Below are positions 52,141 to 62,185 of a DNA stretch of 64,000 nt, piece by piece. Origin of the DNA: an uncultured Chloracidobacterium sp. (GTDB lineage Bacteria > Acidobacteriota > Blastocatellia > Pyrinomonadales > Pyrinomonadaceae); assembly GCA_936914845.1 (NCBI GenBank), contig CAKZGE010000003.1:769366-833365 (forward strand), written 5' to 3'. Every line of letters begins with the position of its first letter. The first letter of the stretch is position 1. The position numbers and the translations under genes are program-made. The notes below the pieces were generated by a model. It worked only from the letters and a program-made list of their open reading frames with translations. It did no database searches and was not told where the DNA came from.

Positions 52141-53124
52141 CTAGAAGGTGAGAATAACCTTACCGAAACTTTTGTTGGAAGCAAGGTACCGATGGGCTTC
52201 GGCGACATCTGAAAATGGAAAGACACGGTCAACATTCGGGCGTAGCTGCCCTGTTTCGAACATCGGTATAAATTGTCGGGCAAAAAGAGCCGAGGCTTCG
52301 GCCTTTTCTTCGGGCGAACGCCCACGAAGCACAGTTCCCTTGATATTCAACCGTTTCGCGAGAATGGGTGCCAGATCAATTTCGGCGGAGGCTCCGCCCG
52401 TAAGGCCGACGAGCATTAGGCGTCCTTTGGGTGTCAAGATCCTGATGTTCGCCGAAAAGTATTTTGCCCCGACAAGGTCGAGAACCACATCGGCACCCCG
52501 CGGAGCGATCTCCGCGATTGCGGCAGCGACCTCTGCTCCGTTGTCCGCCTTTACCGGAAAATCCAAGCCGAATTCGTGACAGCGGTCGAGCTTTTCTTTA
52601 GTCCGCGACGTTCCGATGACAGATGCACCGGAGACCTTAGCCATTTGCAAAGCCGCCAGGCCCACGCCGGAGCCCACTGCATGAATTACAAGCGTTTCAT
52701 TGCTTTCTAGCCTAGCTTGGGAAAAGACCGCGTCATGCGCGGTGATGAAAGCTTCCGGAACAGCGGCGGCTTGAACATGGTCGAGGTTTGCCGGGATCTC
52801 GATCAATTGCCGCTCATCGATCGTGATGAACTCCGCTTGGGCTTCGCCGCCGGTTATTGCCATGACCCGACCAGAGGCGAATTCGCACCGGCAGCCAGAA
52901 CCGCGTTCAATTACATCGCCCGCAAATTCCAGCCCCGGAACGTTTGGCGAAAATCCCTTCGGCGGCGGATAAAGACCCGCTCTTTGCAGAAGGTCGGCGC
53001 GATTGAGAGCGGCGGCACGGACACGCACCATGACCTCACGCCCGATAGGCGCCGGCGGTTCGGCGATCTCCCGGATCGACATTTCTTCCGGCCCGCCAAA
53101 ATTAGCGATATAGACCGCTTTCAT
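52141..53124 (-). CDS. zinc-independent NADPH:quinone oxidoreductase / MDR family enzyme
   Basis: 327 residues. GroES-like N-terminal domain with VRAAALNRADLLQRAGLYPPP (split: VRAAALNRADLLQ, RAGLYPP) and PGLEFAGDV. The Rossmann part has VIHAVGSGVGLAALQMAK, and the family block MLVGLTGGASAEIDL follows. This is the human PIG3 (TP53I3)-like quinone reductase type. It starts 5 bp after tolC, so it is probably co-transcribed with the efflux genes. Confidence 0.9.
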   Translation of the reverse strand: MKAVYIANFGGPEEMSIREIAEPPAPIGREVMVRVRAAALNRADLLQRAGLYPPPKGFSPNVPGLEFAGDVIERGSGCRCEFASGRVMAITGGEAQAEFITIDERQLIEIPANLDHVQAAAVPEAFITAHDAVFSQARLESNETLVIHAVGSGVGLAALQMAKVSGASVIGTSRTKEKLDRCHEFGLDFPVKADNGAEVAAAIAEIAPRGADVVLDLVGAKYFSANIRILTPKGRLMLVGLTGGASAEIDLAPILAKRLNIKGTVLRGRSPEEKAEASALFARQFIPMFETGQLRPNVDRVFPFSDVAEAHRYLASNKSFGKVILTF

Positions 53125-53129
53125 CTTTT

Positions 53130-54932
53130 TTACTTCGGCTGGACATTGTTGGTTTTAAGCGTATTGCCGGTTGCTTTTTCAAGATCGGCGATCGCTTTAT
53201 TCAGCTCCGTTTGCGCCCGCAGTTCCTGGCTCCGAGCAGTGGTCAAAGCAGTTTGACGTTCAAGCACCTTGTAGATGTCTGATTGCCCTTCGTCCAGCTT
53301 GCGCTTTTCCGAATCATATTGCTTTTCCGAATTCGCACGGGCGATGCCGGCAGCACGAAGGCGTGCTTCGGCCGTTCGCAGCATTTGCAACGCGTTGCGC
53401 ACCTCGACCTGAATACCTTGCTCCAACTGTTCACGCTGGGTTTCGAGACGTTCGCTTTCAACCAAAGAGCGTCCATATTGGGCCCGAGCGGTCTTATTGC
53501 CAAATAGCGGCAAATTGAATTGAACCCCTACGCGGAAGGTCGGGTAGCGATTGGCAAACATATTGCCGAACGCATCGCCGTAGCCTCCGATAAGATTGTC
53601 GGGCAGCGTTTGCGGCGTTGTAATGATCGGGGGGATCGGCGGCAATTCCGGGTTCGTACCTGCTGAGACCGTATTCAACCGCGTTATCAAAGTATTCATG
53701 AGCAAGGTATTGGCCAGCGGATTTGTCGCGTCTGGGTTAAGAGACCCCGCGGATCCTGCTGCGGTGTAACTCGCTACAAGGTCGATCTGCGGCTTTTTCT
53801 GATCCTTGAAGTACCGCTGGTCAATTCGATTGATCTCTTTCTGAGTTTCATTGATGTCTATCTCGGGACGGTTCTGCATTGCGGCAACCAAAGCTTCGTT
53901 CAACGAAGTTCGCGGAGCATCGAGCCGAATCGATTCCACCGGAGTGATGGATTCGGTCCAAATTGCATTGCTGCGATTTGGCGAGATCAAATTTTTGAGC
54001 GCATTTTCGGCTTGCGTAACTATATTCAAGGCGTCATAGACAGACAATTCGAAATTAGCGACCTGTGTTTCCGCCGCTACTACGTCGATCGGAGCCAATT
54101 GGCCTTCGTCAACCAAACGACGATTATGTTCAAGTTGCTTTTTCGCGTCTCGAACGCCCTCCTGCTGAACTTGCAGATTTCGCAGAGCATAAGCAAGATC
54201 CCAATATGAACGCTGGACGTTTGCGATCACCTCAATGGAACGCTGGCGAAATTGAGTGTCCGTTAAGGCCAGATTTCGTTTGGCAATTTCAATGGTGCGG
54301 CGATTCTGGTCAAAACGAAGCCCGCGGAATATTGGCTGAGTGTAAGCAAAACGCAGGTTCGAGCTATAGATCGGATTGACCAGCGAGAAAAGGTTGTTCG
54401 TGGTGTTGCGGCCGCTGTCCGCCTGAACGCTGAAGCTGCCGCCGGTTGAGCGCACCAGGCCTTGCAAGCCGATATTGCCGACGATATTGGTCTGGGTCAA
54501 TGTGCCGTCCGGGCCACCGCCAAAAAAGCTGAAAACCGGCGTTTTGGCTCTTTCGTAATGTACATCGCCTGCAAATCGAGGTTCATATACGCCCTTAGCC
54601 GCCTTGAGATCAAATTCGGCAATGCGAACATTTTTACGTGTTACCTCGATGTCCCTGTTATTTTCCAACGCCAAGGTGATCGCTTCTTGCAGCCCGAGCG
54701 GTTTGGCGTTATCCATATCGACGCCGACACGACCCAGATCAGGCAAAGAGCGGTCATCATATTTGTAATCGGGAGCGATGGCCGGCACGCCGGAAAGATC
54801 CTCCGGCTGAACGCTTTGCGTGTCAGCGGCCGGCGGCAGCGGTGTAGGTGTCGGCGATGCGTCCTGAGCGGAAGCGCCAACGGCACCGGCTGCGGTCAGA
54901 AATATAAAAGCAATAAATAAACGCTTATACAT
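53130..54932 (-). CDS. TolC-family outer-membrane efflux channel
   Basis: 600 residues with a signal peptide (about 22) and a proline-rich linker. Two OEP repeats follow, each with long helical hairpins: ALENNRDIEVTRKNVRIAEFDLKAAKG (split: ALENNRDIEVTRKN, IAEFDLKAAKG) and VQRSYWDLAYALRNLQVQQEG, then RPEIDINETQKEIN and VRNALQMLRTAEARL. It forms a trimeric channel for the RND pump encoded directly upstream (24-bp gap). The middle (about 400-450) is Pro/Asn-rich and longer than in E. coli TolC. Confidence 0.92.
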   Translation of the reverse strand: MYKRLFIAFIFLTAAGAVGASAQDASPTPTPLPPAADTQSVQPEDLSGVPAIAPDYKYDDRSLPDLGRVGVDMDNAKPLGLQEAITLALENNRDIEVTRKNVRIAEFDLKAAKGVYEPRFAGDVHYERAKTPVFSFFGGGPDGTLTQTNIVGNIGLQGLVRSTGGSFSVQADSGRNTTNNLFSLVNPIYSSNLRFAYTQPIFRGLRFDQNRRTIEIAKRNLALTDTQFRQRSIEVIANVQRSYWDLAYALRNLQVQQEGVRDAKKQLEHNRRLVDEGQLAPIDVVAAETQVANFELSVYDALNIVTQAENALKNLISPNRSNAIWTESITPVESIRLDAPRTSLNEALVAAMQNRPEIDINETQKEINRIDQRYFKDQKKPQIDLVASYTAAGSAGSLNPDATNPLANTLLMNTLITRLNTVSAGTNPELPPIPPIITTPQTLPDNLIGGYGDAFGNMFANRYPTFRVGVQFNLPLFGNKTARAQYGRSLVESERLETQREQLEQGIQVEVRNALQMLRTAEARLRAAGIARANSEKQYDSEKRKLDEGQSDIYKVLERQTALTTARSQELRAQTELNKAIADLEKATGNTLKTNNVQPK

Positions 54933-54956
54933 ATAAATAAATTGGCCGTGCCAAAA

Positions 54957-57900
54957 TTAAAATTTACCCGTCAACGAACTCGTCACAGAAGAAAAGCGAC
55001 GCCTAATGCCACCGAACATCCAGTTCGAGAAATCCCCTATCCGGCGAAAAATATGAAGTTCGCCCAGGTCATCAAAGATCGAATAGAAGACCGGCACCGC
55101 CAAAAGGGTCAATAGCAAACAGAGCGATTGCCCACCAACAACGAGTACGCCGATAGAGCGGTTAGTACCGGAGCCGGGGCCCGTTGAGATAACAAGCGGG
55201 ATCATACCCGCAACAAGAGCAATGGTCGTCATCAAGATCGGGCGAAGCCGGTCTCGATTTGCCTGAATGATCGCGTCGTAACGGCTCATTCCCTGCGAAC
55301 GCAGATGGCTCGTATGGTCGATCTGCAAGATCGCGTTCTTTTTGACCACGCCGAAAAGCAGCAGCAGGCCGAGACCGGAGAAGATGTTCACAGTTTGGCC
55401 CAGCACCAACAAGCTAAGGATGCCGAACGGGATCGAAAGCGGCAGCGTGAGCAGAATGGTCACCGGGTGGATGAACGATTCGAACTGAGCAGCGAGCACG
55501 ATGTACATGAACACGAACGAAAGCATGATCGCGAGCATAAAGTACATGCCGGCTTTACCCATTTCCTTCGACTGTCCGACGTAACCTGTTGTGTACCCGG
55601 GTGGTAAACTCAATTGAGCGACTGCAGCATTGATGCCATTTTGGATGTTCTGGGCTGAACCACCCGGAATGGTATTGGCAAGCAGCGTTACCTGACGTTG
55701 TCTATTAACACGCTCGATCGAACTTGGTCCGGCCCCGGGGCTAGATCTGATCAATTGGTCAAGCGTTACCCAACCGACCGTGGTCGAAGGTACGATCATT
55801 CTTTTTAATCCTTCAATGCTGGTTCGAAACTGATTGTCAGCGCGAACCCAGACTTCGTACTGCTCGGTCCCTTCGTTAAAGGTCGTCGCTTCTTGTCCTG
55901 CGACCAGTGTGTTCAACGCCTGCGAAACATCACCAACCTGAACCCCTAGATCTGCTGCCTTTGCACGATCTACCGTAAGCTGCACTTCCGGTTTGCCGCT
56001 GATCAAAGTTGTATCGACATCGACCGCGTCGGGAATCGACTTCATCTGCTCGAGGATCTTTTCCGAATAGATGCGGAGCTGCTCCAGATCAGGACCGGCG
56101 ATCATGAATTGAACATTGGCATTACGGAAACCACCGCCAGAGAAGGCCTGAACAGGCTGCACACTCGGCCGAAGGTTCGGATACTGCTTGAGCAATTCGC
56201 GGGTATCGGACATCATCTGCTCCTGCGATTTGCTTCGGTCCGATATCTCGGAAAGTTTGACGTAGATCGATCCGTTATTGACTACACCCTGGTCGCCGCC
56301 GCCCACCGTTACAAGCGTATCGGTCACGCCCTCCTGTTTTCTTATTTCAGTTGCAATTCGCTCAAGCGTCAGCGACGTTTCCGCAAGCGAACTTCCCTCG
56401 GGGGCACGAGCCGAAACCTCGAATTGTGATTGATCGTCCACCGGCAAAAAGTTCTTGCCGACAGCCATAAACAACGGAATAATGCTTAGGAAAACCAAAC
56501 CGCAAAGAACCACGATGAGCCACCGATGGGCCATCGAGAACTTGAGCATTGCGGTATAAGCCCCGTCAATATATTTATAAAAGCCGCGGTTATTTGCTCC
56601 GTGCGGATCATGCTCGACCTTCGCGAGCATGCCGTCGCCCTCGATCTGTCCGCTTTCGTCCTCCGGTTCTTCTTTCTTATCAACCTTAATAAGCCGGGCC
56701 GCGAGCATCGGTGTCAGGGTAAACGAAACCAACAGCGAAACAGCTACCGCGAATGCCGCCGTCAGGCCGAAGCTAGACATAAAGCGGCCGACGATGCCCT
56801 GCATAAAGCCGATCGGGACGAATACTGCCATCAGCGAAAGCGTCGTCGCAAGCACAGCTAGGCCGATCTCTTTCGTGCCCTCGATCGCCGCCTGGAACGG
56901 GTCCATACCCTTTTCTTCCACGAAGCGGAAAATGTTCTCGAGCACAACGATCGCGTCGTCGATAACGATACCGACCATCAGGGTCAGCGAAAGCATCGTG
57001 ATCGAATTCAGCGTGTACCCCATCGCATAAACAAGTGCAAATGTCGAGATGATCGACGTTGGAATGGCGAGAGCTGCAATGAACGTAGTTCGGATATTCC
57101 ACAGGAACAGAAATACGACGATACATGCAAAGATCGAACCGAGCACAAGGTGTTCTTCGATCGCTCCAAGTGATGCTTCGATAAATCTTGAGTTATCGCC
57201 AATGATGCGAAGTTCGTAGCCTTCGGGAAGCGAGGGTTGGATCTCGTTCAAGCGTTCTTTTAGAGCATCGGCGACCGCAACAGTATTTTGCCCCGATTGT
57301 TTGGCCACCACCAGAGTTACAGCCGGCAAACCATTTAAGCGTGCCTCCGAACGCATCTCTTCGGCCCCGTCCTCGACCCTGGCGATGTCGTTGATCTGAA
57401 CCTGATATCCGCCGCGATCTGCCACTACTACGCTGCCGAAATCTTCGATCTGCTTAACTTTTCCGAGGGTTCTAACACTCGTTTCTTTTTGTCCCTCGTC
57501 AAGACGACCGCTCGGAAATTCAATGTTTTGAATGCGAAGAGCATTAGACACTTGAGCCGGTGTAATATTGTAGGCCCGCATTTTGTCGGGATCGACCCAA
57601 ACGTTTATCTGACGCTGCCGGCCGCCGATGAGCGAAACCTGGCCGACACCGTTGATCGATTCGATGCGTTCCTTGACCTGCTTGCGCGCAACCTCTGTGA
57701 CCTCGCGAATATTGGTCGGGGCCGATACAACGATACGAAGAACCGGTGCGGCATCAGAATCGAGCTTCATGACCGTCGGCTGTTCGGCTGTGACGGGCAG
57801 ATTTGGAATCACCGTTTGCACACGGTTCTCAACCTCTTGGGCGGCAACGTTCACGTCTTTTTCAAGCACGAACTGGACGTAAACGCGCGACATGCCTTCG

Positions 57901-58157
57901 ATAGACGAAGATCGAAGTTCATCGATACCGCTGATCGTGTTAACAGCCTCTTCGATCTTTTCCGTGATCTCCGTTTCGATCTCTTGCGGCGACGAACCAA
58001 GATTCACCACCTGAACCGTTACGGTAGGGAAGTCCACTTTCGGGAACAGATCGACACCCAGGCTGAAAAACGAATAAGTTCCGACAACGACCAGCGACAT
58101 TATGAGCATCGTCGCGAAAACAGGCCGTTTAACACATATTTCTGCTAACCACTGCAT
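54957..58157 (-). CDS. RND efflux pump inner-membrane transporter (HAE1/AcrB-type)
   Basis: 1066 residues, the usual RND length. N-terminal PVFATMLIMSLVVVGTYSF (first helix), FPKVDFPTVTV, and TM4 with the proton-relay Asp pair in GIVIDDAIVVLENIFR. Two large periplasmic domains and a second helix bundle with FGVVKKNAILQIDH complete it. It exports hydrophobic compounds by proton antiport with the adaptor (58219) and TolC (53130). Drug spectrum cannot be told. Confidence 0.96.
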   Translation of the reverse strand: MQWLAEICVKRPVFATMLIMSLVVVGTYSFFSLGVDLFPKVDFPTVTVQVVNLGSSPQEIETEITEKIEEAVNTISGIDELRSSSIEGMSRVYVQFVLEKDVNVAAQEVENRVQTVIPNLPVTAEQPTVMKLDSDAAPVLRIVVSAPTNIREVTEVARKQVKERIESINGVGQVSLIGGRQRQINVWVDPDKMRAYNITPAQVSNALRIQNIEFPSGRLDEGQKETSVRTLGKVKQIEDFGSVVVADRGGYQVQINDIARVEDGAEEMRSEARLNGLPAVTLVVAKQSGQNTVAVADALKERLNEIQPSLPEGYELRIIGDNSRFIEASLGAIEEHLVLGSIFACIVVFLFLWNIRTTFIAALAIPTSIISTFALVYAMGYTLNSITMLSLTLMVGIVIDDAIVVLENIFRFVEEKGMDPFQAAIEGTKEIGLAVLATTLSLMAVFVPIGFMQGIVGRFMSSFGLTAAFAVAVSLLVSFTLTPMLAARLIKVDKKEEPEDESGQIEGDGMLAKVEHDPHGANNRGFYKYIDGAYTAMLKFSMAHRWLIVVLCGLVFLSIIPLFMAVGKNFLPVDDQSQFEVSARAPEGSSLAETSLTLERIATEIRKQEGVTDTLVTVGGGDQGVVNNGSIYVKLSEISDRSKSQEQMMSDTRELLKQYPNLRPSVQPVQAFSGGGFRNANVQFMIAGPDLEQLRIYSEKILEQMKSIPDAVDVDTTLISGKPEVQLTVDRAKAADLGVQVGDVSQALNTLVAGQEATTFNEGTEQYEVWVRADNQFRTSIEGLKRMIVPSTTVGWVTLDQLIRSSPGAGPSSIERVNRQRQVTLLANTIPGGSAQNIQNGINAAVAQLSLPPGYTTGYVGQSKEMGKAGMYFMLAIMLSFVFMYIVLAAQFESFIHPVTILLTLPLSIPFGILSLLVLGQTVNIFSGLGLLLLFGVVKKNAILQIDHTSHLRSQGMSRYDAIIQANRDRLRPILMTTIALVAGMIPLVISTGPGSGTNRSIGVLVVGGQSLCLLLTLLAVPVFYSIFDDLGELHIFRRIGDFSNWMFGGIRRRFSSVTSSLTGKF

Positions 58158-58218
58158 AAATTAGAGTCCAATATCTGCAAATTCAAAGCCCGGCGATCCG
58201 GGCAAACCGCGTACGCGA

Positions 58219-59550
58219 TCATTGAGCAACCATTATCCCGTCGCGTAACTGACCGAGGTCGCTTACGACTATTCGATCGCCTTCGACAATGCCATTTTTG
58301 ACCTGGATCGTATCACCCTCAAGAAGTCCAAGCTGGACGAATTGTTCGCGAGCCACGCCGTCCTTTACCACGAAAACGGAATTGATATCACCGCTGGTTT
58401 TGACCGCCTTTGCCGGAATGACGACCGCCGGTTCTGGTTGCGACTGAGTTATGCGGACTGTCGCAAATTGTCCCGGTTTCAGTAACCCGTCAACATTCTG
58501 TACTTCGGCTTCGACCGTTAAGGCCCGTGATGTGGTATTCAATCGCGGGGCGATACGTGCTATGGTGCCCGCAAAACTGCGATCCGGATAGGCACTGGTC
58601 TGCAGCGAAACACCCTGACCGGTTGCCACCTTTCCAACGTATTGTTCGGGAATATCGATCATAACGCGCAGGGTTGATGTGCGGACGATCGTCGCGATCT
58701 TGGCGTTCGGGGTGTTTGGTGAAATGTATTCACCGACATCCGCAGTTCGTTCAGCAACATAACCGCTGATGGGAGCATAGACGGCGTTGTCCGACACGGC
58801 CTTTTGGGCGGCCGCTACTTGAGCCTCGGCCGTAGCGATGCCCGCTCGGGCCGCTCCCGCGGCGGCTTTTGCTGTCTCTACGCCGGTTTGGGCGATATTG
58901 ATAGCTCTTATCGCCACCGCCGCGTTCGATCGGGCTTCATCCAATTGGCCGTTCAGCTGGTCGCGTTGAGCTTTTCGCTGGTCGTAAATTGACTTTGATA
59001 CATCGCCGGTGGCAAGCAATTTTTCAGCCCGGCGAAACTCCCGTTCGGCAAGGTCAAGTTGAGCTGATACGGCTTTTACCTGCGGAAAATCATTTACGCG
59101 GGATGTTTCCCCGTCCTTTACGCCGAGTCGGTCCTGCGTAGAACGAAGATTCGCAATTGACTGGGCTACACCGGCCTCTGCCTGAGCGGCGGCTTGACGT
59201 TGCTGTTCGACCTGAGCACGGGCTTGTTCCAGCCGGATAGCTGCGTCACGGCTGTCGAGCCTTACAAGAACGTCGCCCTGCTTCACATAGCTGCCAATAT
59301 CAAAATTGACCTCGACGATCTTTCCTCCTACAGCAGGAGCTACGTCCGTCTGGGCATCACTCGCCAAACTTCCGGTCGCTTCGATATACGAAGGGATCGG
59401 CTTGATCTCAGCGGCCGCCGTCGTTACTTGAACGACCGCGGGTTGTGCATTGGCGTTATTGGCGGTATTAGCATTACGTCCGCATCCAACCAGGGCGAGC
59501 GAACTTGTAAATGCCGTAAGTGTTAAAATGAAAAGACTTGTCTTTTTCAT
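58219..59550 (-). CDS. RND efflux periplasmic adaptor lipoprotein
   Basis: 443 residues with lipobox LVGC at Cys23. The biotinyl-lipoyl-like half-motifs (GKIVEVNFDIGSYVKQGDVL, about 69-88) bracket an alpha-helical hairpin (about 90-240), then beta-barrel and membrane-proximal domains (TADVGEYISPNTP). It joins pump and channel. It lies 61 bp upstream of the pump gene. Confidence 0.94.
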   Translation of the reverse strand: MKKTSLFILTLTAFTSSLALVGCGRNANTANNANAQPAVVQVTTAAAEIKPIPSYIEATGSLASDAQTDVAPAVGGKIVEVNFDIGSYVKQGDVLVRLDSRDAAIRLEQARAQVEQQRQAAAQAEAGVAQSIANLRSTQDRLGVKDGETSRVNDFPQVKAVSAQLDLAEREFRRAEKLLATGDVSKSIYDQRKAQRDQLNGQLDEARSNAAVAIRAINIAQTGVETAKAAAGAARAGIATAEAQVAAAQKAVSDNAVYAPISGYVAERTADVGEYISPNTPNAKIATIVRTSTLRVMIDIPEQYVGKVATGQGVSLQTSAYPDRSFAGTIARIAPRLNTTSRALTVEAEVQNVDGLLKPGQFATVRITQSQPEPAVVIPAKAVKTSGDINSVFVVKDGVAREQFVQLGLLEGDTIQVKNGIVEGDRIVVSDLGQLRDGIMVAQ

Positions 59551-59562
59551 AAAATTAGCTTT

Positions 59563-60222
59563 CTATTTTTTGATCAAAATGCCATTCAGGACCACATCGG
59601 CAAATTCTTTTGCTGCTTCTTCGTTCGATATATTCAGCAGTTTTCGATCGGTGTCCCACAAAATTATGTTCAGCGAATGATGTATCCACGTTCCAAGCAA
59701 TATGCGGACAACGATCCGCGGATCCACAGGCTTGAAATCGCCGTCCTCTTGCCGTGTTCGAATATATTCAGATAAAAATTCATATACCTTCCCGGCAAAT
59801 TCGTTAAAAAAATATTTTGAAATATCATGCTCTTCCAGAGCGGAAAACAGAAGCAGGCGAATAAAATCAGCATCCGACTGGTGCTTCGTCATTGATTCCA
59901 GGCCGAATTCGTAAAACAGCCTATGATCATCTTTGGCCTTCATTGCGGCAAGAATGTTCTCGTTCTGTTCCCACGGCAGGATCGTCAATCCATCAATGCA
60001 TGCCTTGCTGTGGATTATCGCCGCGTACAGTTCGTCCTTGGTCGCAAAATGGCGAAATACCATTGCTTCTGACACGCCGGCCGCTTGGGCGATCTGCTTG
60101 GTGGTGGTGCCGCTAAAGCCGCGTTGCGAAAACAACCGGATAGCGGTGTGCAATATTTGCTCGCGCCTTTCGGTTGCTTTAAGCCGGCCGTGCGGGCCGC
60201 ATGAAAAAAGATGGTCGATCAA
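59563..60222 (-). CDS. TetR/AcrR-family repressor of the efflux operon
   Basis: 219 residues from a TTG at 60222, preceded by GGGGAGG at seven bases, which settles the start. The HTH (about 23-65) has RREQILHTAIRLFSQRGFSGTT, split RREQILHTAIRLF and SQRGFSGTT, and recognition-helix VSEAMVFRHFATKDEL. The C-terminal helical domain binds an unknown ligand. A 6-4-6 palindrome lies 26 bp upstream. It heads the run tetR-adaptor-pump-tolC with 12- to 61-bp gaps. Confidence 0.93.
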   Translation of the reverse strand: MIDHLFSCGPHGRLKATERREQILHTAIRLFSQRGFSGTTTKQIAQAAGVSEAMVFRHFATKDELYAAIIHSKACIDGLTILPWEQNENILAAMKAKDDHRLFYEFGLESMTKHQSDADFIRLLLFSALEEHDISKYFFNEFAGKVYEFLSEYIRTRQEDGDFKPVDPRIVVRILLGTWIHHSLNIILWDTDRKLLNISNEEAAKEFADVVLNGILIKK

Positions 60223-60247
60223 TAAAACGCCTCCCCTGCATGATTAT

Positions 60248-60263
60248 GTAAGTGCTTACTTAC
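60248..60263. promoter_or_regulatory. TetR operator upstream of the efflux operon
   Basis: GTAAGT-GCTT-ACTTAC is a perfect 6-4-6 palindrome, 26 bp before the TTG start of tetR. Its size and place suit a TetR-dimer site for autoregulation. Confidence 0.75.
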
Positions 60264-60550
60264 CGAGAAAAAATCAAGATTCTCACTTTCACCAAATGTT
60301 GTCAAGGCGAAACTTTACAAAAATATAATTTCCCGTATTTGCTGCTTGTAAGCCCGATCACAGCCCACTGTGCCGTCCAGTTATCAACGCGTCAAAGAAA
60401 TACTAGAAATTCGCTCAGGGATGAAAATGTTTCGAACTTAATTTAGAAAAAAAACGTTACAACTATTATTCGCATAGGCTACATCTGAAAATTTCGCAGG
60501 CGGAAAAAGATCAGTGCTGCGATATGCGGAGAGGAAGGGAGGAAGGAAAA
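60264..60550. other. intergenic region between tetR and the DUF883-like gene
   Basis: 287 bp between divergent genes, AT-rich near 60420-60480. A TTGACA lies at about 60299-60304 on the minus strand, but without a good -10 for tetR. A purine-rich ribosome site (AGGAAGGGAGGAAGG) precedes ATG 60551. No gene or repeat is seen. Confidence 0.5.
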
Positions 60551-60913
60551 ATGTCTGATTTCGAATCGGAAGTTAAAAAAGCGGAAAAGGAACTCGAACA
60601 GAGCCTAGTTCCTTTGGCACCGGCAGAAGGCTCATATGCGGGTACGTCCCAAGACGACGAATTCTTAGGAGATCTTAAAATGCAGGCACAAGAATATGGA
60701 GAGAAGCTGCAGGATGCGGCGACACGGGCAAAAGTTTATGCGGAAGAGAAATTTTCGCAAGCAGGCGATAAATTCAAGGAGCTGCAGAACAAAGATCCGA
60801 AAGAATTGATCGAGGATGCGAAGGAATTTGCTCGGCAGAAGCCGGGACAGACCATTCTGATCTCGGCCGCCATCGGGCTTGTGGTCGGACTGTTGTTAAA
60901 AGGCCGGAAATAG
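60551..60913 (+). CDS. DUF883/ElaB-YqjD-like membrane-anchored stress protein
   Basis: 120 residues from ATG 60551 with a very strong purine-rich ribosome site. An acidic, helical N-terminus (EVKKAEKELEQ, then DLKMQAQEYGEKLQDAA and AKVYAEEKFSQAGDKFKEL) leads to a single C-terminal helix, ILISAAIGLVVGLLLKGRK. This is the layout of the ribosome-associated inner-membrane YqjD/ElaB/DUF883 proteins, with a Gly-rich tail anchor. A terminator follows. Homology is inferred from pattern, not from a named match. Confidence 0.75.
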   Translation: MSDFESEVKKAEKELEQSLVPLAPAEGSYAGTSQDDEFLGDLKMQAQEYGEKLQDAATRAKVYAEEKFSQAGDKFKELQNKDPKELIEDAKEFARQKPGQTILISAAIGLVVGLLLKGRK

Positions 60914-60932
60914 ACAAATTTGCCGGAAAATT

Positions 60933-60970
60933 AAAGAGGCTGCCATCGCAATAATGGCGGCCTCTTTTTT
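60933..60970 (+). terminator. intrinsic terminator of the DUF883-like gene
   Basis: AAAGAGGC-TGCCAT pairs with ATGGCG-GCCTCTTT, flanking a short loop, and ends in TTTTTTT. It lies 20 bp after the stop. The A run on the left also suits the opposite strand. Confidence 0.85.
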
Positions 60971-60988
60971 TGTTATGAGCAGTTGATC

Positions 60989-62185
60989 CTAGCGGCGGCG
61001 TCCGCGTCCGTACGAACGAAAAGTCCGGGTTGCCGGCTTTTTGGCCGCTATCGGCGGTGCGATGAGCGTTCCGCCGAAATCCGGCAGAAGAATTCGTTCG
61101 ACCGATTGTCCCGTAAGTTTTTCGATGGCGCGCATGGAATGTTCTTCGGCTTCGGTAAAAAGCGTAATAGCCCGGCCTTTTTTTCCGGCTCGGCCCGTAC
61201 GGCCGATGCGGTGTACGTAATCTTCCGGTGCCTCCGGAATATCATAATTGATAACATGTGATACCTGATCGATATCAATGCCCCGAGCCGCAACATCCGT
61301 CGCGATCAAGACCTTGGTCTTGCCGGAACGGAAGCTTCGCAAGGCGGCCTCACGCTGCGACTGCGAACGGTCGCCGTGGATCCGGTTCGAACTCACCTCA
61401 CGTTTTTCTAAAATATGGGCCAATCTATCTGCGCCGCGCTTTGTTCGGGTAAAGACCAAAACTCGTTCAAAATCTTCTTTGCCTAAAAGATCGAGCAAAA
61501 GCGGCATTTTGAATTGATGGGCGACCGGATAAGCTTTTTGGTCGATCGTAGCGGCTGCCTTGCCGGGACGGCTGACCGACACATATTCGGGATCGGTTAC
61601 AAAGGTGCGTGCGATACGATCGATATCAGGAGCCATTGTGGCTGAGAAGAAAAGCGTTTGCCGATCTTCCGGCAAAGCCTTTACGATCCGTTTGATCGCC
61701 GGCAGAAAACCCATATCAAGCATACGATCGGCTTCATCCAAGACCAATGTATCGATCTTTGAGAGATCGATCATTTCCTGCTCCATGAAATCGATCAGGC
61801 GGCCCGGAGTAGCTATAAGAATATTTACACCGCGTCGGATGGCGTCGATCTGGCGGCCATAGCCCGAACCGCCAATGATCGAAGCGCATTTAATATGCTT
61901 CGGAGCAAATTGACGGCAAGCTGCATCAGACTGATTGGCCAATTCCCGGGTCGGAGAAAGGATAAGCACCGTGGTCCAATTTTTACGTTTTGAGCCTAAG
62001 CGGTGCAATATCGGGAGCAAAAATGCCGCTGTTTTACCGGTTCCGGTCTCCGCCGTGGCGATCAGGTCTTCGCCGTCTAAAATATAGGGTATCGCCTTGC
62101 TTTGAATAGGCGTCGGTGTTTCAAAACCAAGTTGTTCACAACGCGTCCACAGAGAGGCGTGCAAACCAAGATCTTTAAAGTTCAT
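60989..62185 (-). CDS. DEAD-box ATP-dependent RNA helicase (RhlE-like)
   Basis: 398 residues. Q motif GFETPTPIQSKAIP (about 20-33), motif I ATAETGTGKT, II LDEADRML, III SATM, V ATDVAARGIDID and VI HRIGRTGRAG. A short basic tail (TRFRSYGRGRRR-type, Arg/Gly-rich) follows. It unwinds RNA duplexes in ribosome assembly or mRNA decay. The gene is preceded by a 314-bp gap on its own strand. Confidence 0.95.
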   Translation of the reverse strand: MNFKDLGLHASLWTRCEQLGFETPTPIQSKAIPYILDGEDLIATAETGTGKTAAFLLPILHRLGSKRKNWTTVLILSPTRELANQSDAACRQFAPKHIKCASIIGGSGYGRQIDAIRRGVNILIATPGRLIDFMEQEMIDLSKIDTLVLDEADRMLDMGFLPAIKRIVKALPEDRQTLFFSATMAPDIDRIARTFVTDPEYVSVSRPGKAAATIDQKAYPVAHQFKMPLLLDLLGKEDFERVLVFTRTKRGADRLAHILEKREVSSNRIHGDRSQSQREAALRSFRSGKTKVLIATDVAARGIDIDQVSHVINYDIPEAPEDYVHRIGRTGRAGKKGRAITLFTEAEEHSMRAIEKLTGQSVERILLPDFGGTLIAPPIAAKKPATRTFRSYGRGRRR

